DNA of 64,000 nucleotides from positions 106,798,141-106,862,140 of the forward strand of contig NC_079487.1 in the NCBI RefSeq assembly GCF_020520425.1, read 5' to 3'. Below the pieces are notes generated by a model, which saw nothing but the letters and a program-made list of their open reading frames with translations, did no database searches and was not told the DNA's origin. This document shows positions 45,329 to 57,618 of the stretch, piece by piece. The position numbers and the translations under genes were made by a program. This stretch comes from Spinacia oleracea (lineage: Eukaryota > Streptophyta > Magnoliopsida > Caryophyllales > Amaranthaceae). Each line of letters opens with the position of its first letter. Positions within the stretch are counted from its first letter, which is position 1.

Positions 45329-45404
45329 TACTACGTAGATCTTGTTAGAAAGTGCACATATTTCTGTACTACGTAGATCTTGTTAGAAAGTGCACATATT
45401 TCTC
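45329..45404. repeat. 38 bp direct tandem duplication
   Basis: TACTACGTAGATCTTGTTAG and the following 18 bases occur twice in a row (45329-45366, 45367-45404) without change except at the edges. Confidence 0.9.
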
Positions 45405-45565
45405 TCATATTCCATATATTTCTCAAGATATTGATTGGGTGGCAACACCTAGATTAGTTGTTGTTTAATTTTACTTCGTATTTTGTCAGAGCTTGGTTTT
45501 CTTTTGCGCCAAAAGAAAGTGCATATATTTTTGTCAAACAAATAACTCCATCTTCTCTCATTTAC

Positions 45566-45700
45566 TTTTTTTTTTTTTTGTGCGAATGAGCTAGAAGGGC
45601 AATATATATTACAAATGGGGGCGGGGGGATTCGAACCTGAGACATATTGTAGGGGTTGGGGTAATTATTTTAATCAAGTAAAACAAGCGAAGACCATTAA
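45566..45700 (-). mobile_element. SINE with poly(A) tail
   Basis: On the minus strand a perfect B box (GGTTCGAATCC, about 45630-45640) is followed by a body ending CTAGCTCATTCGCAC and a poly(A) of about 15 (T run near 45567-45581). The A box is less clear. Confidence 0.65.
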
Positions 45701-45894
45701 ATTTTGGAGGGAGTGTAGGGTGGGGGTTTCTGAAATTAATTGTTTAATATGGTGGCGAGTCATATGGTAAATTAGATATATTATTTAATTAGATGGTAGA
45801 GTAGAAAAATTACTAAAAATCGTATGTGTGACTCCTAACAAAATACAGAGGAGTAACACAATTTAATTTTAAAATCTTGTCCTTCGTATAATAT

Positions 45895-46012
45895 TTTTTC
45901 TGATAAAAATGAGCCACAAGAGCAATAAATAAATTAAAAACGCGAAAAAGATTCGAACGTAAGATCTATCATACAGACATACACATGTCCTCGGTGTTTA
46001 CCACTCAATTAA
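45895..46012 (-). mobile_element. second SINE of the same family
   Basis: Minus strand: A-box-like TTGAGTGGTAAACACC, B box ACGTTCGAATC and the same 3' body (TTGCTCTTGTGGCTCATT) as the SINE at 45566-45700. A 3' tail scrap of the family also lies at about 55985-56003. Confidence 0.65.
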
Positions 46013-46274
46013 GACATATTGGTAAAATCTTGTATAATACTTCCTCGAATTAGAAAATGAAAAATGTAAACCATTTTGGGTAGTATCCAATTTATCGAGT
46101 GATTTAAACAATTTAGCAATGACCCGTCTATTCCGTCAATGGCGTCAAAATAAGTGTGTTTACGAAGACACAGACTTCTTTTTGCCGGCACAACCTAGTA
46201 CTCCGTACCTACCTAACTACTGATAACTTCCTGCTACCAATCATCACTTTATAGTTTATACAGGTCGAAACCTT
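46013..46274 (+). promoter_or_regulatory. probable promoter of the purple acid phosphatase gene
   Basis: CTTTATAGTTTATA near 46246-46259 is a possible TATA region ahead of the leader exon. A TACTCCGTA copy lies at 46199-46207. The transcription start is inferred, not seen. Confidence 0.35.
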
Positions 46275-46354
46275 CTCATTTCTGATTTCACCTCTTTCTC
46301 ACTCTATAATCCCCAAGTTCAATTCTTTGTTCTTCGTATCAGTTTAATCTTCAG
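46275..46354 (+). other. non-coding leader exon of the purple acid phosphatase gene
   Basis: Pyrimidine-rich sequence ending TCTTCAG|GTAACTG, a good donor; the matching acceptor ACTTCTCAG ends at 48639, 18 bases before the start codon. The left limit is a guess. Confidence 0.5.
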
Positions 46355-48639
46355 GTAACTGTTTAACCCTTTATGCTTTGGTTCTATTTTCGATTATTTT
46401 TGCTATTTTTATACTTTCATCTGCTATGATCTGGCTTCAATTGTCAAATTGATCTGGGTATCGTTATATTATTCCAAAATTTGGGGTTTACTTTCATAAT
46501 CGATAGAACAATTTGAATAATGTATGTTGTTTTTCTTGACGATGAGCATAGTATTAGGATGTTATATGCTTGATGGATTCATTTTGATGAGGAAATTTGG
46601 TTGAAAGTTGATTATCTATGTTAAGTAAATAACTACTCTTGCAAAAATTTGCTACTGTTTATTCAATATAAATTGAGTGCTATGAGTGCTAGGGATCCCT
46701 TTGAGGTCGAGCCGGCGAGCTGTCATCATTCCTACACAATTATAACACAAAGTGGCAACGGAACTAGTTACATAGCTAATGAGTAATGAGTAGTGAACTC
46801 GTGATCAATATAGGAGTAATATTAGTAAAACATTGAAGTTGCTCAATCCTTCTTCCTGTAAACCAAAGAAAATGTGAGTATGTATTGAAGCTTCATTTTT
46901 CCGGAGTTGTATTTGTAATTTTTACTTGAATTGAAACCAAGGGAAGTGTGTATTTGTTGATTATTGTTGTTTTGTCCGCTTTGATAGCCCTGAGAGGAGC
47001 TAATAGTGTTGGAGTTGACTTTAATTACCACAATTTGTATGGTTAAGCTTTGAGTTGGTTCCTTAGAGAAGCATTTTCACAGAGAAGGTAACCCTAAGCC
47101 TCCATTCCTGATAAAAGGGAAGTTATTTTCTACTTTTCTAGTAAAGGAAAGATATTGGGAGCAACTCTTCAAGTAACTATATTTCTGTCATTCCTTAACT
47201 TCAAAACGTCCCTAGATAAACAACTTTACAAAAGACTTTGACGGCCCATTTGTTAACTGGTAATAAGTAGTGGCAATGGAATGAATTGAAGTATAATTTG
47301 ACAAGCAAAATAACATTATAATCTCCTTGGTAACACAATCTCATCTCCTAACTTGTGTTTTTATTCATAAATTTTCATTCCTACACAATACCACACAATA
47401 CCACTCCCATTTGCTAATAGATGGTAATGAGAAGTTGTGAAGAAAAAGAGACAATTTGGGGGTGAACTAGCATTACCACGAGAATGAACATTAATCTTCC
47501 TTACAAATTCATTCCCATTAACACAATTTATTACTGGCTACCAAACGGGCCGTGAGAGGCGGACATCTAATAGAAAAGCAAAGGGTTTGCATGTCTTTGT
47601 GACATAACAATTTATGCTTTCAGGGTCCAGTGACATTGATTTTGATAATTGGGATGGCGGGATATGGACTAATGCAAAGAATTTAAATTCTGTGTTGGGT
47701 ACTTGGGTTATAAGCCTCTTAATGATGACGGGGGTGGGGGGGGGGGGGGGGGTAGGGGGGAAGCCTCCAATATTGGTTGGAGTTGTTAGGATCTTAGAGA
47801 GATTCATGCAGGATTTTCTCTTATCTAGGGCTGGTGATTTGAAAAGGGTTCAGTTATTGCTGTGATTTCCTATCTAAGCCCATGAAATCATCTACAAGAC
47901 TTCTTTTCTTGGGCATGAGAAACCTTTTTGGATTCTTCGTTTCCTGCATTTATCATTTGTCCACTTTACATGATATTTCTGTTTCATTGTTTATGGTTCA
48001 AAGGCACATAACTTGTTTTGGCAACATTAAGATAGAGAGGGCTTCATCTGAGAACCTAGATTGCCTGTTCTTCTGCTGACTTTTTCTGCATGCCTTTCGG
48101 TAAGGATGTCTATTTGGAAGAACAAAGGCCCATATGGAGGTAAGGGATTTAGAGTTGAAAACCATTTTAGATAAGATAAACTACAACCTCCTTGATGGGT
48201 TGGTAATGGGAGTAGTAAACATCAAAGAATACTTTAGAGGTGTGTGTTTCTGGCAGTAATTGGGTGTTATGGTTTGAGCAAAATGAAGGTGTTTGTAATA
48301 GAGCTAAAGGGGCTGAGATGTTGAGGAATTGTATGGTGTTTGTAACCTGTATTTGTCGGATGGTTTTTTTTACGTTACATGCTTTCTGATATCCAGTATG
48401 GTTGCATGGTTTCTTGCAGTTCTTTCCTGTTTTAAAAAGGATATGTTGTCCTGTGGCTACAATATATTGCAGTTTCTCTATCAAACTTGTCCTTATCTAG
48501 ATCATCAATTTTAAAGGAGGAAGAAACACTAGTTGAGAAAGTGGTTGAGCTTTGCTCTATGTTCATTGGTTTTTCTTTTTTGTATTTTGTTGGGTTGTGC
48601 TCTGAGACTAGTCTTTCTGTCTGCTTCAATACTTCTCAG
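46355..48639 (+). other. 5'-UTR intron of the purple acid phosphatase gene
   Basis: About 2.3 kb, non-coding. It holds a TIR element (47242-47552) and long G runs at about 47730-47760. Short open frames here are not supported as genes. Confidence 0.5.
47242..47552. mobile_element. TIR-type MITE in the phosphatase leader intron
   Basis: Ends CGGCCCATTTGTTAACTGGT and (inverted) CGGCCCGTTTGGTAGCCAGT, with TGA on both sides. 311 bp, interior AT-rich. The GGCCC(A/G)TTTG start resembles Harbinger/hAT-type MITE ends; the superfamily is uncertain. Confidence 0.75.
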
Positions 48640-48657
48640 ATCAATTTGTGAGGACCA

Positions 48658-51600
48658 ATGCTCGTGACTTTCAGGAGAAAGCGACCGTGCTTTCATTTCT
48701 TATTGTTGTTTTCTACGATATTGAGTTCTTTCAGCAGTGGGCATGCTGGGGTAACTAGTGCGTACATACGATCAGAATGGCCTTCTGTTGACATTCCTCT
48801 TGATAATGAAGTTTTTGCAGTTCCAGAGGGTCACAATATTCCTCAGCAGGTTCGTAGTTTGTTCTTTAACATTCTAAGCCTCCTTACTTTTTATGAATTA
48901 GCGCACAAATATATGCTTTGCTGCACCCTTTTTAAATCTAATATCTGTCTTTGTTAAACATGATTGTTGTGGTAAAATAGTTCATTTGTAACAACAGTAA
49001 AGATTCTGAACATGGTACAAAAGAAGCATCGAGTGCCTCGTTTATCCCAAGTGTGTCAAATTCATGGTTTTGATGCTCAGAGTAAAGGAATTTAAGATTT
49101 CTGTTGCTATCTAAAAGGGTCTGTTACTCTGTTCATCCCCACTTTCAACATGTACTGTTTCTCACTGAAAGAGGAACAATAGATCATTTTTGTTTAGTTT
49201 ACGTCTAACTGTATAAGATTGTTGTTGCTTGTTATTGCTTGTTATGCATACACGTTCCTTTTTTCATACAATTCTGATTAAATACAATTCTGATTAAATA
49301 CAATTCTGGTTACATTCATTAATGTCTCCTTAATGAAATCTCTTGCTAATGACCATTTCTAAACATTTTCTGTGATAAACAGGTTCATATAACCCAGGGA
49401 GATTATGATGGAAAGTCTGTCATAATATCATGGGTTACACCTGATGAACCAGGCCCTCGTAAGCTACAGTATGGAAAATCCAAGGACTACAAACTTAGTG
49501 CTGATAGCACTGTAACTAACTACACTTTCTATAAATACAATTCTGGTTACATTCATTATTGTCTCCTTAATGCTCTTGAGGTATGTCACTTTACTTTCTC
49601 TTTAAACTGTCTTTTAAAGGATCCTATGAAAACTATATTAATGAATACTGAGCGACTGTTTGATACGCATATGAGTATATAATATAATCAATAGATGAAA
49701 CTCTTAACTTAACAAGTTTTGATATATATTTTATTGCATCACTCCAACTTCCATATTAGACTGGTCAAGCTGAACGCCTGAACCCTTTAAGTTAGTAATT
49801 GAAATTCAAAGTCTTAATTGATTATTGTTCATCCCCTCGTAGCAGTCGTAACTGCATTCTAGGAGTAGCTATCATTGACAAACTACATGTGTAAGATTGT
49901 TGCCAGTTTTCCTGTTTTGGGTGATCAATGATTTTTTTCTCAAGACACCTGTTATAACTTATAACTGTATGGAAATTTTGATAATATCTCTACATCAGAA
50001 AGAAAGAAGTAAAAGCTCCCAATTCTATGTTTCTATCGTTAACTAGTTTCTTTTCCATTCTCTTTAGAAATAGTGGTGCTTTAAAAATTATAGTTTATTG
50101 CTGTTTCATTGGCATTAAATATGTGCTGATACCATGGTGTCTTAAATTTTTTAGATCATTACTTTGTGAGGAAAATTAAATTTGTTTCTGTTCTTACTCA
50201 ATGTTTTGCTAGCCGTTCTTTCCCTCGTCTCATTAGTCATTACAGATGATATAACTACATCATACTTTATTAATCTGCATGTCTATGATGTTGATGTAAT
50301 CTAATTTATAAATTATAAATATGATTTCGTGAATTATTCTTTTCTATCCTTTCAAATCCTTACCAGTTTTCATATCCTTATTTTACAGTACAGCACAAAA
50401 TACTATTACAAGATTGAAGCAAGAGACTCGTCTCGAGAATTTTGGTTTCAAACACCTCCAAGGATCCATCCTGATGCTCCCTACACTTTTGGAATTATTG
50501 GTAAGTATCGTATGCAGAGGCAGACTGGTTAGTATTGTAGGAAGTTCCTTCAACTGATGTGTGCATAACACTGGTGCTGATGCCTGAACTAATAAGACTT
50601 TTTTTGCAAATACAAGTCGTACAATACTGATTGAGCGCAGATGTTATTTTCTAAAGGAGTATCAATGGTGTGGTTAGTAATTGGTATATGGCTGTACGAT
50701 GTTTTCTAAACAGATGGTGTATTGGTGTGTTGTTCACACAAATCTAGAATACAGTAGCATGGAGCCCAATCACTGGCGGACCCAGCTAAGGGCCGGGGGG
50801 CACGTGCCACCCCCGGGAAAAAAAAACTGAAAATCTTAGTAATATCATTTAATACGGTTATATAATAAATTATGTGCAGTATTAACGGAAGTTGCAAAAT
50901 AGCGCAGTGGTTTCTAGGCAGAAGTGCTTTTACAAGTGGTATGGGGTTCGACAACCAGTTGAAACAAACTGATCTTTTTTTGTTTATTTTTTATAAATAA
51001 AAGCATTTTTTTTGCCTTTTTCACCTTCATATACTTCATACTGCAGTATATAGTTGCATTTTCTTTTTCTTTTTGGTAGTTCTTACTACTTTGTACATAT
51101 TTAATCGGACTACGTTTTTTTAATAAAAACAATTCACTTTCATAAGGAACAAAGTAACTTCCTTCAACTATTATTTTATCATAATATTTTTTTTTTAAAA
51201 AAATTCTCTTGATGCCCACAACCAATTACGGAGTACACGAATATGATGCATTATCATGAAAAAAAACTACAGTTAACCACTTTTTTTATCCGATTATAAT
51301 AATTATATACTAGCAATCTCTCGTATGATTTTTCGTGCCATCCCTGGCCAATAATCCTGGGTCTGCCTTTGAGCCCAATAGGCATTTTGGTCAAAGTAAA
51401 CATAAGTCGGTTGAGTACATCTAACGGTCTAAGGTATCTTAAATAATGGAAAAGCCAAAAGTGTGGCCATTAAATACATCCCACCCAGCATTCACATCAT
51501 TTTAAACTACATGCATTTTCTGACCCTTTCCAGTAGCAGTTTGCTAGTATTGCTGAATGTTTGTTGCAGTTTTACCCATTGATATTAATTGGAGAGGCAT

Positions 51601-54600
51601 AAATTCACCTTTTGGGTATCTTTGAGTTATAGATGATGTACTATGGAACATCCTCTCTGTTATGATATCTTCTTGTTGCTTAGTTTTCTGTTGATGCATA
51701 CAGCTGGATACTTAATTAACTCATGCCTACTTATTTTCCTGCATTAGGTGACTTAGGTCAAACATACAACTCTCTTTCCACTCTCCAGCATTACAAGCAA
51801 ACTGGAGCACAAACTGTACTATTCGTGGGCGATCTTTCTTATGCAGATCAGTATAAATACAATAATATTGGGGTTAGGTGGGATTCTTGGGGTCGTTTCA
51901 TTGAGCCAATTGCCGCATACCAACCATGGATTTGGACGGCTGGAAATCACGAGATAGAGTATATGCCAGACTTGGTAAGATTTTGGTAAGATTTTGGTTG
52001 CAGATGCACGCAGATGCACACAATGTGTTTGGATAGGTAATTTGGAGGGAAAGGGAGGGGGGAGAAAGTGTGGGATTTTTAAGTTTGTGTGAACGCAAGG
52101 TTCTTTTTGTGCTGATATTCGGTCTAAACTGGAGTGTGTCTTACATTATCAATGCTGCTGATGTAGAATTGGTGCTGTAGCTGCACATATTCAGGTGGAA
52201 TGCGTCCTAATTTTGGTGTCTTTTGAGGTTGATTGGTATTATTTGATAACCATCGTACAGCTGTGAAACTGTGAATATAGAGTTGTTCTTGCAGTTGGAA
52301 GATGTTTTGCATGCCTCTGTATCTCTGTGTTTTTCATTTTTCATGGTTGTGACTTGTGTGGTGTTATTAGTCAGTACACTTGCAATTTGACTATCGCGAT
52401 TCGTGAAACATGAGAGGTAGATAGCTGATTTTCTGCTCTCGTTCTGTATTGCTTATAAGATTTCTGTAATTCATGGCTTCATGCTATGCTATATTTTTCA
52501 GGGGGAACTTACTACGTTCAAAAATTATCTACATAGATATCCTACACCCCATGCCGCCTCCAAAAGTAGTAGCCCTCTCTGGTATTCTGTTCGCCGTGCA
52601 TCTGCTCATATCATTGTGCTATCCAGTTATTCTCCATTTGGTAGTTTCTTCTTCCTTCTTTTCTTTTCACGAAGATCTGTTTACTTAGTTATATTTTGAT
52701 ATAATCCTCGCATTTGATTAATGAATTTTTGTCAAGAGTCAAGATTGTATTGAGCTTGCATGGGGCTAAAAAAAAGAACTGAAAGTACAAGATGACTAGA
52801 ACGTTAGGTGGTCAGTTTTATTAACCTTTGTTTGAACTTGTTCCATCAGAGTGCTCTTGAAACATTGTAGCTTGAATTTGAGTTTGTGACTCTTGGTGTC
52901 AACGTTACGTTTTCATTCTATGTCATATATTAGGTGAGGAGACGATCATTATTATAAATATTTTGCAAAGTGATCCCCAGGAATGGATGGATTTCTTTAC
53001 CTACTTCTTTTGTTTTGATCTAGTTACTATCCAATGAAGAAATATCAAATATGTCCCATATTTTGTAATTTGAATGTCAATTGAGGTTTGGATGATTGTT
53101 TTATATCATTGTTTTAGCTTTTGCTTTCATATTGTCTAAGATGTAGCCTTAAATGTTCTGTTTCATTATTTAATTAACTTTTCACGGAAAGAGTTTATAA
53201 GTGTCAATGTAAATCTGTTTTCCCCCCTTTTTCCGACTGGAAAATAATATTGCAACATTTCGTAATAGCTATATTCCTATTAGGTTTACTGTTTCTATTT
53301 TTCTACTTGCTGCTAGTTGAACACTGCATTTTACTATCAAGGGTTTTCTATCCTTGGACAATGCTTGAATAAAGCTTGAGTAATGCCAGTTTCAGAACTC
53401 CGCATTTGCTGATCTACTTTGTCTTCATCTTGAACAGTTAAATATACTCCTCAATGGATGTGGCTCAGAGAAGAACTCCAGAGGGTGAATAGAGAAATAA
53501 CACCTTGGCTTATTGTTCTAATGCATGCCCCCATTTACAGTAGTAATGTAGGCCATTATATGGAGGGTGAAAGTATGCGTTCTGTGTTCGAGAGCTGGTT
53601 TGTTCAGTACAGAGTTGACTTCGTCTTTTCTGGCCATGTCCATGCGTATGAAAGATCAGTATGTATATTCTCTTCCTTTCTTCAACTATTCAATAGTGCT
53701 CATGCTCTACTTTCTTATATTCATTATTCAATGTTAAAACTGAATTTAGACTTCCCTTGCTTTGTACGGAGTATATAGGACACAAATCTTTGATATCTAT
53801 AATCTGTACACCAATAAAACTTGGTAAACTTCTGATGACACCTCAAGCTCTGAGCCTCTGAGATTCCAATATGGTTCGACGTCGTTCTGGATTAAACAAA
53901 AACTGCGGAAAGTATGGGGGAGGGTCATACTGCTCTACCCAAATGGTCGGACTTCAGGCATTGAAACTTTTGTTTTAGGTTCAGGATTGAATTTAATCCC
54001 ATCAGATTTGCAAGTGTGCTGTTTTCCTGGTAGTTGTTGATGGGTCAATGTGGGTAGAGGGTGCGGCCCGTGTAGGAACCTTATAGAATATGGGTTGCCA
54101 GGGTTGGTCAATCTAAGAAGCCCTGATTCTTGCCCGACACAAAAACAAAAAATGTTAATAAAGTTATAACCCAGTGCTTGCTGAATATTGTAAACTCCGA
54201 ATGGGAGCTTTCCCATTTTACTGTCATTTTTCAAAAGAATATTTTACCTTGAGGGAAAATGGGAAACTCTGTGTGGGACTCTGAAGTTGTAGGACACTAA
54301 TATTGGCGACAATTTTTTGAGGCATGTAAAAATTGGACATGTATAGTAACCTACTAACCCGTAATTTTTAATGCAAATACTTCCTCATTCCCCAAATATC
54401 GCACCAATTTGACTTTTACACTATTCTCACTATTTGACCATCTTATCTTTTGTAATTTATACATAAGAAAAAATGTGATCATGTGGCTCTTGTTAGATTC
54501 ATGTCGATATATACTTTCTAAATATCAATATTTTTATAACTTTTACTTATGCATAATTCGAGATATTAAGATTCAAAATCATGTGTTCGGGAGCGTAAAA

Positions 54601-55715
54601 GTTAACATGTTGCAATATCTAAGGAGCGGAGAAAGTATTTAAATTGGGTATCGATGAGCTAAAAATCTGATTTCCAATGCAAGCTGTGACCATTCATTAG
54701 TAAAATCTCTCAATAAAACCCATGCTGCATCTCCAATGTGTTAATTTATTAATTTTTTATGCGATAAGCGGAATTTGGGAGGGAAACCTTGCATTTTTTG
54801 AGGAAGAAATGAAGGTGAAGGCTTTACAAATTTCGTGCATAATTGTTAAAAGTATGCCTTTTATTTTTGGGTTGAAAAAAACTATATGCTTTAATTTGTA
54901 GCCCCAATATTATGTATTCTGGATATTACAAAATTTACTTTCTTTTGTTGCTCCTGTTTATAACTTTAAAAATTTAAGTATTCAAAAAGAAGATTTTTAT
55001 CTTCTTATTGTACTGGTCAAAAGCCCAGCATTGGGGTTTGAATGAAAGACTTGATGCCTAATAGAAAAGCTATTTTTGTTTGTTTCAGTATCGGATGTCT
55101 AATATACACTACAATGTAACTTCTGGTGATCGATATCCTGTACCAAATAAGGCAGCTCCGGTTTACATAACCGTTGGAGACGGTGGAAATCGAGAAGGTC
55201 TAGCTGCCAAGTAAGTAACTAAGTATGATGCATCATTTTTACATGTTGGATATCTTCGTTGATGACCATGGTCGTGTTTCTGAGGGTTATAAATGAATAT
55301 ACAGGTTTTGGGATCCACAACCTGACTATTCTGCGTTCCGAGAAGCCAGTTATGGACACTCCACGCTGGAGGTCCATAACAGAACCCATGCAATTTATCG
55401 ATGGAACCGCAATGATGATGGGAAAAGTATACCAACCGATTCTGTGGTATTCCACAATCAATACTGGTATGTTTTGCTGCTCTTTTCTGGTCTTAGCATT
55501 CTGTGGCCAATGTGTAGGAAGCACTCTTGTTGTTCTCTAATTCAGGAAGGAGTGTTTATATTTGCTGTTGGTAGAATCAGGATTTTACTACTTTGGTATA
55601 ATAGTTATGTGCTCCGATCCCCCTTATTGTCTCTGTGGTGTTCTTATCTTTGAAAATATACTCTGGTATTAATTCCAGGGCTAGCAACCTGCGCCGCAGG
55701 AGACGAGGAGGCTGA
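48658..55715 (+). CDS. PAP: purple acid phosphatase, secreted (metallophosphoesterase)
   Basis: Nine coding exons join in phase: 48658-48849, 49383-49580, 50389-50500, 51748-51974, 52502-52640, 53438-53658, 55089-55210, 55305-55466, 55679-55715 (1410 nt, 469 aa, the length of high-molecular-weight plant PAPs such as AtPAP10/12). A signal peptide (hydrophobic core [13 protein letters not shown]) precedes a fibronectin-like N-domain ([20 protein letters not shown]). All five metal-binding motifs are present: GDLGQT (D169), GDLSYAD (D196, Y199), GNHE (N234), VLMHAP (H319) and GHVHAYER (H356, H358). The enzyme hydrolyses phosphate esters at a di-metal centre in the apoplast or vacuole and is often induced by phosphate starvation. 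The C-terminus is unusual: the last exon adds [11 protein letters not shown]. Introns 3 and 6 each contain a transposon. Confidence 0.95.
50771..51370. mobile_element. DNA transposon with 9 bp duplication in phosphatase intron 3
   Basis: The duplication GAGCCCAAT (50762-50770 and 51371-51379) flanks 600 bp with ends containing GGCGGACCCAG and, inverted, GGCAGACCCAG. A 9 bp duplication with short TIRs suggests a MULE-type non-autonomous element. Just inside the left end GGGGGGCACGTGCCACCCCC is a strong palindrome. Bases about 50895-50965 look tRNA-like (TAGCGCAGTGG and GGGGTTCGACAACC), so a SINE may be nested or part of the element. Confidence 0.75.
54380..54635. mobile_element. Stowaway-type MITE in phosphatase intron 6
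   Basis: Left end CTTCCTCATTCCCCAAATAT and right end (inverted) CTTTCTCCGCTCCTTAGATA, TA on both sides, 256 bp. Sub-terminal CGCACC / TGCAA also pair partly. Confidence 0.82.
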
Positions 55716-56060
55716 GATAGGGACGTGTTAGTTTAGGTACCGATGTCAACTGTCGCATCTCACATGCCTTTTAGATTCGTAAAGCTCGTCTTATTCTTGA
55801 AATCATTGAAGCCTTGAAGGGTGGCTGCACTTGAATTGAAGGCAGTTTTGATTTCTTGCAGTCACTGAAGATGGATGGGAACCTGATAGGCTGATCTAGG
55901 GCATCGTTATTATAGTTAGACATGTAAATACAACGATTTAAGCCTTCGGTATTATAGAATGATTCAATTCTTTGCTTTCTTTTTTGGGTGCGAATGAGCC
56001 ACAGGTAAATATTCTTTGCTTTGTATATTGTACTCCGTAATAAAGAATGCTTAATATTGG
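55716..56060 (+). other. 3' UTR of the purple acid phosphatase gene
   Basis: A possible polyadenylation signal AATAAA lies near 56037-56043, beside a TACTCCGTA copy (56031-56039). A scrap of SINE 3' tail lies at about 55985-56003. Confidence 0.5.
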
Positions 56061-56640
56061 GTCAGTGTGTGTGACAGACATGATGAGTTAATACCAATGT
56101 TAATTTGATTTATATATTGGTCTTATTTTTGTTGTTTGTTTGAGCCGTAAAGCTACTGTAGAAAATTCGCCATATTCTGTCTATTAGGAAGGATCGGAAC
56201 ACACAAGTAGTGAGAAGATTTTCTATGTATATAACAGTATATTTGAAAATTATGGTAGAGAGTAAACCCGTGGTAAACATGTCCAAGAAAGATTAACGAA
56301 GAATACCATCAAAGATAAACACAAATTTACGTGGTTTACTAATGAGTTAGCTATGTGACTACGTCCACACAACGTCTTTAACGTTTTGGAGGGCGATGTA
56401 TAAAGACATAAAGTAATAACAATATAGCTTAAACTACATTATAACGTGCCATAATCTGTTTTATTGTTTTTATCACCATTATAAATTTGTTAACACTAAT
56501 CTGGTTATTTATAACGCCCAATAAGATATTCTTTGGACAATCCCGATTATTGCTAGGTACCTTAAAATTAATCTAAATCATCTTCTTGACGTTTGTTAGT
56601 TAATATTTGTGCATTAAAAGCAATCCAATGTAGTTTAATG
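56061..56640. other. intergenic, unclassified retroelement-like sequence
   Basis: ACACAAATTTACGTGGTTTA with ACTACGTCCACACAACGTC resembles a motif seen in many plant retroelement leaders, but no ends or coding parts were found. Confidence 0.35.
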
Positions 56641-57618
56641 CATGTCCCGTCATCGTTACATTGAACTAGTAAAGACCGTCACATGGGCTAATGCTGGGCA
56701 CTCCCCGTATTAGTAAATGTTCAGGTGTTGAAACAATTGGCTTCGGATTGAAGGCCCTTTGGTTGATGAGGAAAATCTTGCTTGGTTTGATTGTGTGGAG
56801 TCCAAATATACCTGCACAATGACCAAGTTACTCGCGTCGGGGGTGTTTCCGAGGAAAGTACGTCCCTCCGATGCCTAAATAAGCACTTATTCGGATCTAA
56901 AGAGGGTTCTCTAGAGAAATGTAAGTGTTAAGGTAATAAATTGGACGTACCTTGATACATGCGCATTGGCGGCATATATATAGTGTTTGTGTAGTGAATG
57001 CTACTAGAGCATTTATTTCTAAGTGGGCTTTAGGCCACTTGAATAGAGCATAGAGCCATTGCTGGGTTGGAGCTTTATGTTGTGTTTGGCCAAGTGGGCT
57101 TTTGGGCAGTAGGCCCAATTGGGAGTCAATTGGGCACCCAAACAACATGCCCCCCCCAGACCCGTTCTATTTGAGGTTGAATGAACGGGTATCCATGTGT
57201 ATCTGGACGGTTTTTGAAGTTCAAAAGTCCCACCACTTAATTCAAAAGTATTTTGAAACTGTGCATTTAGGACAAGGATTGACCGCCTCTTCAACTTCGT
57301 TTGATCGTACGGTGTGGATCCGAGTGGAAGTTGGGTGGCTTTTGGGCCTTTCCCCGATAAATACCTAGCCCAGATCTTCGTTTCAGACTTTATTTCACGC
57401 TGATTTCTCAAAGCTCTCTCAAACTCAGGCGATTTCTCCTTTCGAAATCTTCAGATCTTCGCTCGGTCTTTGGGAATTTACTTTGGGAGTTGGTATAATT
57501 TGATTCAGCGGCGAATTCCGCTTCAGGAAAAGGTAACTTGCTTGTGAATTTCTTGTCTATTTCTTTGATTCTTCTTTCCTACCCCACCGTCTGAACCCCA
57601 AATCTAGGAATTCCGGCC
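56641..57618 (+). mobile_element. LTR/leader region of retroelement copy 1
   Basis: It shares TCGGGGGTGTTTCCGAGGAA and CCTCCGATGCCTAA with the corresponding region of copy 2 (60480-60530). A TATA-like GATAAATACC at 57356-57365 is followed by a pyrimidine-rich leader with a short intron (57533-57607) ending 11 bases before the ATG at 57619. Exact LTR limits were not found. Confidence 0.55.

Noticed and set aside
48167-48629. short frames in the phosphatase leader region
   Set aside because: They lie in the 5'-UTR intron, have no motif and are not in phase with the coding exons.
57019-57411. minus-strand 130-codon frame
   Set aside because: Covers the retroelement leader antisense to the real frame and has no domain.
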